Source: a virus
Length of the DNA: 40,348 nt
IMG/VR virus record: IMGVR_UViG_3300030090_006151
Coordinates: 1,315-41,662 of that record
Reading direction: 5' to 3' (one strand)
Shown here: positions 29,748-37,667 of the stretch, piece by piece
Numbering within the stretch: position 1 is the first letter of the stretch
Layout of the letters: each line of letters begins with the position of its first letter
Program-made: the position numbers and the translations under genes
The notes under the pieces: generated by a model
What the model was told of the DNA's origin: nothing
The model's input: the letters and a program-made list of their open reading frames with translations, nothing else
Database searches by the model: none

Positions 29748-30635
29748 TTAACTCCATTGAAACCAACCGGGATAATTGGTTTGCCCTAGATTTTTGTTTC
29801 CTGTTTTTTTCATGGCTCTCCAAGGGCCAAAGACGCCTACTTTGGAAGCGTTACTTAAGGCGGCTGCCCACCAAGCAAAAGTGCTATAACCAAAAATAAT
29901 TTTATCATAACTCATAATTCTATAAAAATCAGAACTGAGATTACCGTTACAAAAGTTTATTTTATACGAATTTGAAAATTTTTCAACTAATTCGTTTACA
30001 TAATTAGCAGCTTTTGCAGACATTTCAAGAGTATTTTCTTGGACCTTAACGTGGTATCTGTATTGTAAAAGCTCATCGTGTTTAAACTGCCTCCACTCAG
30101 GGAGATCGGAAATAATGTAAAGTTTATTGAAATTCATTTGATCTAAACCGCGTTTATATTTCTCAAAAGTAAGAAAAGCTTCTTCTTTATAGGTCGCAGG
30201 GATAAATAACCTGTCCCCTAATCTTAGATGTAACACCGCGTTTTCTTTATCTATAACATCAGGTCTAATAAACCAAGATCTAATTTTTTCAAGATGGGTT
30301 CCGTATAGCGTATAATCCTCGAAATAACCATTAAGTAAATAGTTGCACTTTGAAGGGTTCTCTAACTCGGACTTGGCCTGCTGCTCGGTAGTCACCTGTT
30401 TTAAGGGAAGTCCGTTTTCAAAAATTTTATTAGAAAAATATACAGAAACATTTTCATAGGTGTCGTCTGCTACTAGTAAGTCTAGGCAATCTATTCCAAA
30501 GTAGTCTGTAATAGGAGAGAGAATATAAATCTTAGCTCCGATTTTTTCAGCTAATAATTTAGCGTAAACAAATTGGAATAAGTTATTACCAAACCCTACG
30601 GTAAAGTCTACTCTTATAACAGGTTGATTTGTCAT
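29748..30635 (-). CDS. GT11-like alpha-1,2-fucosyltransferase
   Basis: 295 residues. VGFGNNLFQFVYAKLLAEK (13-31) corresponds to the GGLGNQLFQYA start of GT11, HLRLGDR (136-142) to the HxRxGD GDP-fucose binding motif, and GYSTFAWWAAALS (249-261) to the SSFSWWAAWL motif. Together with gmd and fcl in the same operon this makes transfer of L-fucose the most likely activity. Length is in the family range. The acceptor could be a phage glycan or a host surface polymer. The start overlaps the methyltransferase upstream. Confidence 0.78.
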   Translation of the reverse strand: MTNQPVIRVDFTVGFGNNLFQFVYAKLLAEKIGAKIYILSPITDYFGIDCLDLLVADDTYENVSVYFSNKIFENGLPLKQVTTEQQAKSELENPSKCNYLLNGYFEDYTLYGTHLEKIRSWFIRPDVIDKENAVLHLRLGDRLFIPATYKEEAFLTFEKYKRGLDQMNFNKLYIISDLPEWRQFKHDELLQYRYHVKVQENTLEMSAKAANYVNELVEKFSNSYKINFCNGNLSSDFYRIMSYDKIIFGYSTFAWWAAALSNASKVGVFGPWRAMKKTGNKNLGQTNYPGWFQWS

Positions 30636-31324
30636 TTTTTAATAATTTTCAAAAGGTAAACTTCATCTTCTAGTTCGTAAAAAGTAAAATTAATATGAAG
30701 CGTGTTCAGAAAATTTACAAGTTTTTCAAAATTAAAATGATTGTAAACTAAACCGTTGTATCGCTTAACTATTATGCCTGTAGATGTTTTTGTAGCTGGA
30801 AGCGAAATCCCATCTCTTTTCGTTAATGGAAAGACATCTCCTTCGTTAAGAATTTCGTCGTTATCTTTGCAGGAAATTATCGTTTCTTCAAAATGCTTAA
30901 AAAAAGATATATACAATATATCTTTTGTGACCCTCAGCATTTCTTTGACGTGTTCATCAAATTCTGATTGATGATTCATTACGTCGATGCATGACGTGAT
31001 ATCAAATTCATCATTTTTAAAGGGCATTTTGTTTAAAGGGCATTCAGTTACATTAATATTTTTAGATAAACCGTACTCAATATATTTCTTGGTGATTTCA
31101 GTTGCTTTGTAGTTAACGTCTAAATTATTGTGTTTGAAACCAAAATATTGAGAAAAAGTACCAGCTCCGCAATCCAGAAAATTAATACCTTTTTTGTCTT
31201 TAATCTCCTCTCTTATATAAGTTTTTACTGCCGAGTTGTAGTCCCCGCACCATTGATTCATAACATCAACAGTTGGGCCATCTTGCCAAAAGTTTGGATT
31301 GGTTTTAGGAATTAGCCCGGTCAT
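30632..31324 (-). CDS. SAM-dependent methyltransferase (class I)
   Basis: 230 residues. FLDCGAGTFSQYFG provides the SAM-binding glycines, KMPFKNDEFDITSCIDVMNH the post-motif II region, and EMLRVTKDILYISFFK the third strand segment. A different subtype from the methyltransferase at 29183, with a longer C-terminal part. It probably methylates a sugar or a small intermediate in the glycan pathway. It overlaps its neighbours by 4 nt on both sides. Confidence 0.65.
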   Translation of the reverse strand: MTGLIPKTNPNFWQDGPTVDVMNQWCGDYNSAVKTYIREEIKDKKGINFLDCGAGTFSQYFGFKHNNLDVNYKATEITKKYIEYGLSKNINVTECPLNKMPFKNDEFDITSCIDVMNHQSEFDEHVKEMLRVTKDILYISFFKHFEETIISCKDNDEILNEGDVFPLTKRDGISLPATKTSTGIIVKRYNGLVYNHFNFEKLVNFLNTLHINFTFYELEDEVYLLKIIKK

Positions 31325-32097
31325 ACTATCTGATCTACCCAGTTTCCGTGATGATCCACTAACTTTTCTTTTTCGTTTCTGTATGGAAAATCTGCTACTT
31401 TTGTACTTTTGTCAAATTGAGTGAATGGCCTACATACATCTGGTATATATTGAACATTTATGCCGTTTTGCATTAAATACCCCTCCCAAGCGTGTTCCGT
31501 GCATAAAAAGTTACTATCCTTTCTATTTGGGTCTTCCCCTTTAAGGTATTCGTAAGAGCAGTATTTTTCAAATACATGTGGGTTAGCCATCGCAAAAAAA
31601 CATAAATCCCTATGTCTAGATGGCATAAAAACTGTGCTGTATATTGTAGTATCGTTAAAGGGGAAATCCTTAACTTCAACAGGCTGCAAGTACATAGAAT
31701 TGTCAGGCCTGCATCTAATTATAACATCGTAATCGTCATGGGACTTAGCCATAGCAAAACCTTTACCTATGTTATCTATTTGATTTTGCATCCTTGTTCT
31801 GAAGTAGCCAAGGGTGCCAAAGTCGTCTTCTGTTAACTTTTCATTATTATCTACTTCCACAAGTTTTAAGTGACTGCCGTATATTTCTGTTACATTAGAT
31901 ATTATCTCATCTTTACTGTAACATGCGGTTCTGTAATATTTTTGATCTAAGCTCTGACCGCAGCTGTGAATAGTATTTTGAGTGCATGCATAAACAAAAA
32001 CATCTGCGTTGTTGGGTTCTATAAGATGCTTGACATGATTAAGGCAATTTATCTTATAGTCTCTAAGTTGACCTGTTATAAGTACCGCTGTTTTCAT
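31321..32097 (-). CDS. WavE/WbnK-like putative glycosyltransferase
   Basis: The frame is open to 32139, but the ATG at 32097 overlaps the radical SAM stop (ATGA) and gives the natural MKTAVLITGQLRDY start, leaving 258 residues. That start and IDNIGKGFAM...YDVIIRCRPDN recall capsule and LPS proteins of the WavE type, where the RxRxDN segment resembles a GT-A metal site. FRNDTTIY-like and RHRDLCFFAMANPHVFEKY segments follow. The likely role is a glycosyl transfer, with modest confidence in the family. Confidence 0.6.
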   Translation of the reverse strand: MKTAVLITGQLRDYKINCLNHVKHLIEPNNADVFVYACTQNTIHSCGQSLDQKYYRTACYSKDEIISNVTEIYGSHLKLVEVDNNEKLTEDDFGTLGYFRTRMQNQIDNIGKGFAMAKSHDDYDVIIRCRPDNSMYLQPVEVKDFPFNDTTIYSTVFMPSRHRDLCFFAMANPHVFEKYCSYEYLKGEDPNRKDSNFLCTEHAWEGYLMQNGINVQYIPDVCRPFTQFDKSTKVADFPYRNEKEKLVDHHGNWVDQIV

Positions 32098-32948
32098 TCT
32101 AGATAAGATGGCTTGACATTGTCTCTGCAAGTTTTGCAAACCCCCTCTTTGGGGCCGTCTTCTTTATGGTGCTCCCTCCAAGGTTTGTAGGTGTCGCTAG
32201 CATGTATGTCCCATAATTTACCTTGGTTTATGTGCCCCATTCTACCTTCGTCGTAAGGCTCCACGTCAGACCTTAGGGCGCAACACACCATAACGTGCCC
32301 GTTGTAATCAATATACATATTATGAAACGGCTGAAGGCATCGTTGTGTTCTGGTATAATCTTCTGCAATTGGGACAACGCCGCCTCGACTAGACCCATCC
32401 AGCGAAAAGTTTCTAGCTCTTAAGTGGATAGTGGTGTTTTTATGCGAAAGGTCGTATTCAATTTTACATCCGTCTATATCTACGAGTGTTTGATATGGTA
32501 GCCCTATTTTGTTAAGCTTTGTAAGCATCTTTTCTTTAACTTTAGAATGCTCGTACCTTTCCTCGTTTGCTAAGTACTGCTGAATCCAGATTTGATCTAA
32601 GCCAATGTCGCAAAGCTCCTCTATATAATCACGGGTTATGTAGTCTCCGTTAGTGTTTGTTCTTAAGGTTGCTTTAGGGAGCATTTCGCGAGCCTGCCTT
32701 ACTCTCCTTGTAAAAACTTCTCGGTAAGCAAGAGGTTCATTATATCTACTGTATGTTAATTCTCCCGAATAGTCTATTTCTTGGAGCTGTCCTATGAGGT
32801 CTAGGTATACGTCCTCATGCATAAAGGTTGTTTCAGATATGCGGTCTACGTAGGAATTAGGACAAAACCAACACTTTCTATTGCAGAAAGAAAAAATTTC
32901 TATCTCTATGAGTTTTAAATTGTCTTTGAATTTTGCTTTATTATCCAC
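32094..32948 (-). CDS. Radical SAM enzyme with SPASM-like domain
   Basis: 284 residues from a GTG at 32948. The radical SAM cluster motif is FCNRKCWFC (Cys22, Cys26, Cys29), with YSRYNEPLAYRE and LRTNTNGDYITRDYI in the barrel. The C-terminal third has RCLQPFHNMYIDYNGHVMVCCALRSD and GVCKTC, cysteines typical of a SPASM domain carrying extra iron-sulfur clusters. Such enzymes modify sugars (dehydration, epimerisation) or peptides. Among glycosyltransferases a sugar substrate is likely. It is the least expected member of the island. Confidence 0.82.
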   Translation of the reverse strand: MDNKAKFKDNLKLIEIEIFSFCNRKCWFCPNSYVDRISETTFMHEDVYLDLIGQLQEIDYSGELTYSRYNEPLAYREVFTRRVRQAREMLPKATLRTNTNGDYITRDYIEELCDIGLDQIWIQQYLANEERYEHSKVKEKMLTKLNKIGLPYQTLVDIDGCKIEYDLSHKNTTIHLRARNFSLDGSSRGGVVPIAEDYTRTQRCLQPFHNMYIDYNGHVMVCCALRSDVEPYDEGRMGHINQGKLWDIHASDTYKPWREHHKEDGPKEGVCKTCRDNVKPSYLE

Positions 32949-33850
32949 TTAAGTCTTTCGTAAATTTTGGTAGGAGTTAAATTATCTAACGCAAAATTAT
33001 ATGCGTTTTTGCTTATAAATTCTTGTTTTTCTAACGCTTCATTTATTTTTTCATTAAGATTTGACAGATCCGTCTTGTATCGAACACAGTTAAATCCGTC
33101 CTCCCATTGGTCGTAATAACCGCTAGGAGTTTCGTTTGTAAGCAAAACAGCTCCGCAAAATAAAATTTCAGAATGACGAGGATTCATGTCCCAAGCTGGC
33201 CCAGTCGCAGCATACCAAATCTTACTTTCATTTAGTTTTTTTACATATTCAGGCTGGGACATTCTATAGGATTGACTGGGGTCGTCAGAGCCATTCCAAA
33301 AAATAGACAAGTCTTTTCTTTCTTTGATAAGATCACGCGCCTTAAACCTTATGTTTAATAATTCTTCTGGTACACCCTGCTTGTTTTCATGCATAGCACC
33401 GCTGAAGCTTATGTCGTATTGTTTTTTAACATCAGGAATAATCTTGAAAGTATCAGGATCTGCTCCATATGGTAAAGTGAAAGTTTGTATACCTGAGTCT
33501 TTTTGTATTTCTTTTTCTAGGGGGGTGGAAGTTAGAATCAAATCTACCTTATGGCTTTTACAGAAGTTTATTTTTTCTTGATAGGAGTTTTTTACTTTAT
33601 GTAAGTATGCTATTTTTAAAGCCTTTGTATTCAGGAAGTTAGAAAAATGTTTTTCATAACATTTGCTATCGAAAAAACCCAAGCCTAAAAAAATACAATT
33701 CTCTTTAGAAAGAGATTCTGGTATGTCTTGGATAGAATTTGGATTTAGGGCTACTTGGGCATCTTCATTTTTTACTATTTCTTTTGCTAATGTAGAGTAA
33801 TAAGAAAACTGTTGATAGTGAAAATGAGGCTCTATGATATAAAAGGTCAT
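32915..33850 (-). CDS. CgeB-like glycosyltransferase
   Basis: 311 residues of GT-B type. FTLPYGADPDTF, YDISFSGAMHENKQG and a C-terminal donor site WDMNPRHSEILFCGAVLLTNE...YYDQWEDGFNCVRY match the CgeB/Glyco_trans_1_2 group. The last segment has NALEKQEFISKNAYNFAL-type helices. It acts inside the phage glycan operon on an unknown acceptor. It overlaps the radical SAM gene by 34 nt. Confidence 0.7.
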   Translation of the reverse strand: MTFYIIEPHFHYQQFSYYSTLAKEIVKNEDAQVALNPNSIQDIPESLSKENCIFLGLGFFDSKCYEKHFSNFLNTKALKIAYLHKVKNSYQEKINFCKSHKVDLILTSTPLEKEIQKDSGIQTFTLPYGADPDTFKIIPDVKKQYDISFSGAMHENKQGVPEELLNIRFKARDLIKERKDLSIFWNGSDDPSQSYRMSQPEYVKKLNESKIWYAATGPAWDMNPRHSEILFCGAVLLTNETPSGYYDQWEDGFNCVRYKTDLSNLNEKINEALEKQEFISKNAYNFALDNLTPTKIYERLKWIIKQNSKTI

Positions 33851-34743
33851 TTGTTTAGGTCTTGCACGCTTGGCGCGGTGTCTTGTAGTCTTCTGTATTT
33901 ACCTAAGTCGTGGTATCCCTCCTCAACAGCTTTAAAATCAAAAATTTCCTCTTGAACAAAATGCGCAAATAGGCTAATTATTTCATTGTCTCCCCAGCGG
34001 TATTTGTAGATACCTCCACTTTCGTTGACCTCATTTATCCAAAGTTTCCATATATCAGTTTTAAACATTGATGTTTTAAGAACGTAAGTGTCACACCAAT
34101 CTAAAAAGTGAAAGTCACTTTCAGCAGTATCGCTATCTACCAGATTTAATAACTTTTTATTTTTGGGAGTTATGTTGTTATTTTTTAAGAAATTAACTGT
34201 TAGTTCACAAAGCCCAATTCTGGTGTCTAAGTGGCCTTGATGAGGTTTGCCGTCTCTTAACCTTTGGCCTGATTTAAAGCTGCCTAAAAATTCTTCCCGC
34301 TCAGAGAGAATTTCAAATGGGTTGTAGGGTAATTCTGAATTGTATCCAGCTTCATCGTCGTGAACCATTACATAATCATGTTTATGAAACTTAGTATTGG
34401 GATACTCAAACATATTGCTAACAAAATGACACATATGCAAGTAGCCAATCCTGTGTACAGAAAAGTGATTATGCACATACCACAAATCTCTATTGAAAAA
34501 TAAATCTTCGTTTTTTACATGCTTTGGGGTATTATAGTCTATTTTGATAAATTGAATGTAATCCCCTATTTGCTCATGAGCAGACTTTAGTAAATCGGGG
34601 TGAGAATATATATCGTCAAAATAATGAACGTAGACAGGGTAGTTGTATTTATAATTAAAGTTATCATGTAGTGACTTTAGAGAGTTACCTATACAATTCT
34701 CTCGTGAGGATATATAAGAAATACAAGCGTTATAATTTTTCAT
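33847..34743 (-). CDS. GT15-like (Kre2/Mnt1-type) mannosyltransferase
   Basis: 298 residues whose landmarks align in order with GT15: GYLHMCHFVSNMFEYP (100-115) with the YRHMCRFNSG block, HDYVMVHDDEAGYNSELPYNPFE (122-144) with the YDYYWRVEPDV...CDIDYDPF block that binds the nucleotide and metal, and GGIYKYRWGDNEIISLF (243-259) with the GFFYERWGDAPVHSI block. GT15 enzymes are yeast alpha-1,2-mannosyltransferases of the Golgi; bacterial and viral members are rare. A GDP-mannose donor would fit the gmd/fcl pathway. No membrane anchor is present. Confidence 0.65.
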   Translation of the reverse strand: MKNYNACISYISSRENCIGNSLKSLHDNFNYKYNYPVYVHYFDDIYSHPDLLKSAHEQIGDYIQFIKIDYNTPKHVKNEDLFFNRDLWYVHNHFSVHRIGYLHMCHFVSNMFEYPNTKFHKHDYVMVHDDEAGYNSELPYNPFEILSEREEFLGSFKSGQRLRDGKPHQGHLDTRIGLCELTVNFLKNNNITPKNKKLLNLVDSDTAESDFHFLDWCDTYVLKTSMFKTDIWKLWINEVNESGGIYKYRWGDNEIISLFAHFVQEEIFDFKAVEEGYHDLGKYRRLQDTAPSVQDLNK

Positions 34744-35690
34744 AAGTGTTCCTCGTATTGATTAGCTACGTAACTAATATCTAGATCAGGCCTATCAAAA
34801 AGCGTTGATTTTTCTATAACCTCTAAAACACCATCAACAATTATTTTTGTATCTACTTTTGGTGGGTTGTAAAGAGGAACTTTAGTGCCTATATCATAGT
34901 CTTCTTCTAACTGAATAACTACTCCGTCATCTTTAACTAGCTCCTTAGTGCCACCGTTATGAGAGCATAGAACTGGAGCTCCGCAAGACAAGGCCTCTAC
35001 AACAGTATTTGGGCACCAATCTAGCCAAGCTAAATGAATCATAGCGTCAGCCATTGTATAAATAGAAGCGGTATCGTTAGGTTTCAGTAAGGGCGTTAAT
35101 ATAACATTGTCAGGTATTGAAGATTTGTCTTTTATATATTCAAAACCTCCTAACGCAATCAGTAATACGTTTTTAAGTTTAGGGTCTTTAAATGCCTCTA
35201 TAGTTTCCTCTAACCTTTTATGCCTGCGCCAAGAAGCTGAAGCAACGCATATTTTTTCGTATTTGGAAAAAACTGGATTTTCATACTTTATGGGTTTCGC
35301 GTTTGAGATAAAATCTTGCTGGTCTATACCATTAGCGATAATAGTGAAAGGTTTATCCTTGTAAAAAGCGTGATACATTTCTTTTGAGAACTCGGACTGG
35401 TAAACTATATAGTCTGCTTCGTCAAAGCTCTTAAAAATACCCGCATTCATTTGATCATTATTGGGATTATCCGAATCAAAATAAAGACCATCTAGCCTAA
35501 GCATGTTAAAAGGGCATCCCGGTATTCTCTCCCCTTGTATAATAGAGATATTTTTTTCAGGTACCTCGCCAGATACATACGGGTCTACAAATTTATGACC
35601 ATTCTTTTCAAACTGCTTTTTAAGACGACCTCCAAAAATACCGGGGCCGCCTGTCGGGCTACAGTTATTTATATAAAAACTAAAACTCAT
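34740..35690 (-). CDS. GT4-family glycosyltransferase
   Basis: 316 residues, GT-B fold. N-terminal PTGGPGIFGGRLKKQFEKNGH is a typical acceptor-domain start; VASASWRRHKRLEETIEAF and DAMIHLAWLDWCPNTVVEALSCGAPVLCSHNGGTKELV form the donor site with the E-x7-E motif (here NTVVEALSCGAP). Ends with a short tail. It overlaps both neighbours by 4 nt. Donor and acceptor unknown. Confidence 0.85.
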   Translation of the reverse strand: MSFSFYINNCSPTGGPGIFGGRLKKQFEKNGHKFVDPYVSGEVPEKNISIIQGERIPGCPFNMLRLDGLYFDSDNPNNDQMNAGIFKSFDEADYIVYQSEFSKEMYHAFYKDKPFTIIANGIDQQDFISNAKPIKYENPVFSKYEKICVASASWRRHKRLEETIEAFKDPKLKNVLLIALGGFEYIKDKSSIPDNVILTPLLKPNDTASIYTMADAMIHLAWLDWCPNTVVEALSCGAPVLCSHNGGTKELVKDDGVVIQLEEDYDIGTKVPLYNPPKVDTKIIVDGVLEVIEKSTLFDRPDLDISYVANQYEEHL

Positions 35691-36508
35691 TCTACAAAAC
35701 CTCTATTCCTTATAAATTTTTCTAATTGCATTTGGTATTGATGCGCTTCACCACCTATCTCCTGATATCCTCTATACAGATAGCATGGGTTTTCTAAAAA
35801 ATGTGTGTGTTCGTTATTTTTATGAATCACGTGAATAATGGGAAGCATAAAAGTTTGGTCTTCACACCTTTTCATCCAGTCGCCATTTTCATCTTTAAAA
35901 TTATCTGGGTTAACTCTTTTATAATACCCCAGCTTAAAAGTTCTAAAATGACTGCTTACCCAAGGATGTTTATATACATCTTGAGAGTCGTCTAAATTGT
36001 TTGAACATAAATTAATACCATACGGCTCCCAGATGTTTGATGTCCAAACAGCTCCTAAATTTGCGCTATTGTAAAGCCTATTAATCCACTGTAAAGCGCG
36101 CCTTTCACAGAGTTGGTCGTCAGCATCTATGACCCCTATAATCGAGTCTGTGTCGTCAAGAGAATCTAAAACGCGAGCCGTGTTGGCTACGGCATAAAGT
36201 CGGTCACCATTGTTTTCCCAGACTTTTATTGCGCCGGGTGGGTAATCGACGGGAAAAGGCATAACGCACTGAAGGTCGGATTCTATCTGCCTACATAAAG
36301 AAATAACCTCGTTAGAGGTTTTGTCGATAGCTAAATGAAGCCTAAAATTATAATGACTTTGGACTAAAACACTAGATACTAGCCTTTTAATGTTATGCAA
36401 ACAGTCACCATGAATCCTAGCAATTAACTCAAACTTATGAGTTTTTGATGTAATAATTCTGGCCTTTCTTTTAAGTATTCTTCTATCTCCTCTAAGGTGG
36501 AGTTCCAC
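35687..36508 (-). CDS. GT2-like glycosyltransferase
   Basis: 273 residues from a GTG at 36508. The conserved part begins at about residue 26 (KFELIARIHGDCLHNIKRLVSSVLVQS), a GT-A start, and IGVIDADDQL is the DxD metal site, followed by NSANLGAVWTSN and EDQTFMLPI. The gene overlaps the upstream one by 85 nt; no ATG, GTG or TTG exists nearer the conserved start, so translation may begin at a non-standard codon near KTHKFEL or include the basic leader RILKRKARIITSK. Confidence 0.68.
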   Translation of the reverse strand: MELHLRGDRRILKRKARIITSKTHKFELIARIHGDCLHNIKRLVSSVLVQSHYNFRLHLAIDKTSNEVISLCRQIESDLQCVMPFPVDYPPGAIKVWENNGDRLYAVANTARVLDSLDDTDSIIGVIDADDQLCERRALQWINRLYNSANLGAVWTSNIWEPYGINLCSNNLDDSQDVYKHPWVSSHFRTFKLGYYKRVNPDNFKDENGDWMKRCEDQTFMLPIIHVIHKNNEHTHFLENPCYLYRGYQEIGGEAHQYQMQLEKFIRNRGFVE

Positions 36509-37305
36509 CAGCTTTCAGAGGTGTGCTGGGAATTTTCATTTGTTATAACTTCCAACCCCATAAGTTTCGCTTCGATAGTTATCCTTGGGCAGGTATCCTC
36601 AATAGTGGGTAAAAATATTAATCCTTTATACTCACTTAGTTTATCAAGCATTTCATCATGCGTGTTTGTTTTAAACACATCGTAAGCTAAATTTTTAGTC
36701 ACGGCATAATTAATTGACTTTGTAACACCTTTAGCTTCAGAGTGCCAACCTTGATGGCCATCAATCACTGCATACTTTTCTGATTTAGGCTTACTTCTGT
36801 ACTCTTTCATTTTTTTGAAAGAATCGCTAGTAAAACAGGATGATAAAACTATAGACTGCTCACCTTTTATGCCGATTGCCTGTTGATGAATCTGACGTTG
36901 CGCCTCTGACATGTAGAAGACAGCGGAGCTGTTTTCTTTTATTTGGTAGTATAAATTTTTTAGTGTTGCTGTTTCTGGGTTTACCAGACAATCGCACTCT
37001 TTTTTACCTAAAACGCGGTGCGGGGTTGGCCCTCTGAACCTGCAAAATCCATAATCAAAATCTATTTTAATAGAGGTTCTATTTTTTATAACCTCTAACA
37101 ATGACTCATAAGATTCTCTAGAGAGTCCTAAGGTGTTACCTATAATCCAAACTTTAGGGTGCTTGAATTGTAAATGAGTTTTTGTTAGCTCTGAAGTCGT
37201 AATAAACTCACACTCATCTTTAAAAGGCTCTGTTATGGCCTCTAAAGTAAGTGACGTTCCTCCTAGCTGTATAGCGGAGTCGTCTATTACGGTATATTTT
37301 ATCAT
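36424..37305 (-). CDS. GT-B glycosyltransferase, group 1-like
   Basis: 293 residues. The C-terminal donor half has YKGLIFLPTIEDTCPRITIEAKLMGLEVITNENSQH, a GT4-type E-x-K pattern. The N-terminal half has KVWIIGNTLGLSRESY and IDFDYGFCRFRGPTPHR, and a cysteine pair DCLVNPETA that may be structural. Its end overlaps the next gene by 85 nt. Specificity unknown. Confidence 0.62.
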   Translation of the reverse strand: MIKYTVIDDSAIQLGGTSLTLEAITEPFKDECEFITTSELTKTHLQFKHPKVWIIGNTLGLSRESYESLLEVIKNRTSIKIDFDYGFCRFRGPTPHRVLGKKECDCLVNPETATLKNLYYQIKENSSAVFYMSEAQRQIHQQAIGIKGEQSIVLSSCFTSDSFKKMKEYRSKPKSEKYAVIDGHQGWHSEAKGVTKSINYAVTKNLAYDVFKTNTHDEMLDKLSEYKGLIFLPTIEDTCPRITIEAKLMGLEVITNENSQHTSESWWNSTLEEIEEYLKERPELLHQKLISLS

Positions 37306-37667
37306 TCAAGAGTAAAATTGGAATTATCCACTTTACCTCTATCTAGTGGATGTTTAGCGCCTTTATTTTTCTTGGAATAGTCCTCAAAATGTTTTTGCTT
37401 AACAGGATCGTGTCCAAGCTTCTCGGTTCTTTTCTCGGAAGCTTCCGCTGACTGATCCCACAAGTCTCCAATAGTTGAAGCTTTAGCTTTCTCCCTAAAT
37501 TCTTTTTGAGAAAAAGGATCAATCTTTGTATCTATTGAAGCGTTAGGTACGGTATAAACTCTGTTATAAGCAACTCCATCGACTTCATATTCATGAGCCT
37601 CGTGGATAGTCTGCCAAACAGTTATTTTTTCGCCGGTTTCAGGGTGTTCATAAATATACTCAGGCAT
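37302..37667 (-). CDS. FmdB-like small phage protein lacking zinc cysteines
   Basis: 121 residues. MPEYIYEHPETGEKITVWQTI matches the FmdB/CxxC zinc-ribbon N-terminus (MPxYEYxCxxCG) but every cysteine is absent, so it cannot bind zinc that way. VYNASIDTKIDPFSQKEFREKAK-type sequence (VPNASIDTKIDPFSQK) and GDLWDQSAEASEKRTEKLGHDPVKQKHFEDY are known from conserved proteins of T4-like marine phages. Role unknown, possibly regulatory. It is squeezed between glycosyltransferase genes with 4-8 nt overlaps. Confidence 0.62.
   Translation of the reverse strand: MPEYIYEHPETGEKITVWQTIHEAHEYEVDGVAYNRVYTVPNASIDTKIDPFSQKEFREKAKASTIGDLWDQSAEASEKRTEKLGHDPVKQKHFEDYSKKNKGAKHPLDRGKVDNSNFTLE

Noticed and set aside
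36497-36510. Palindrome GGTGGA-GT-TCCACC
   Set aside because: It falls inside a glycosyltransferase gene where it encodes WWNSTL-type residues. One isolated short palindrome is expected by chance.
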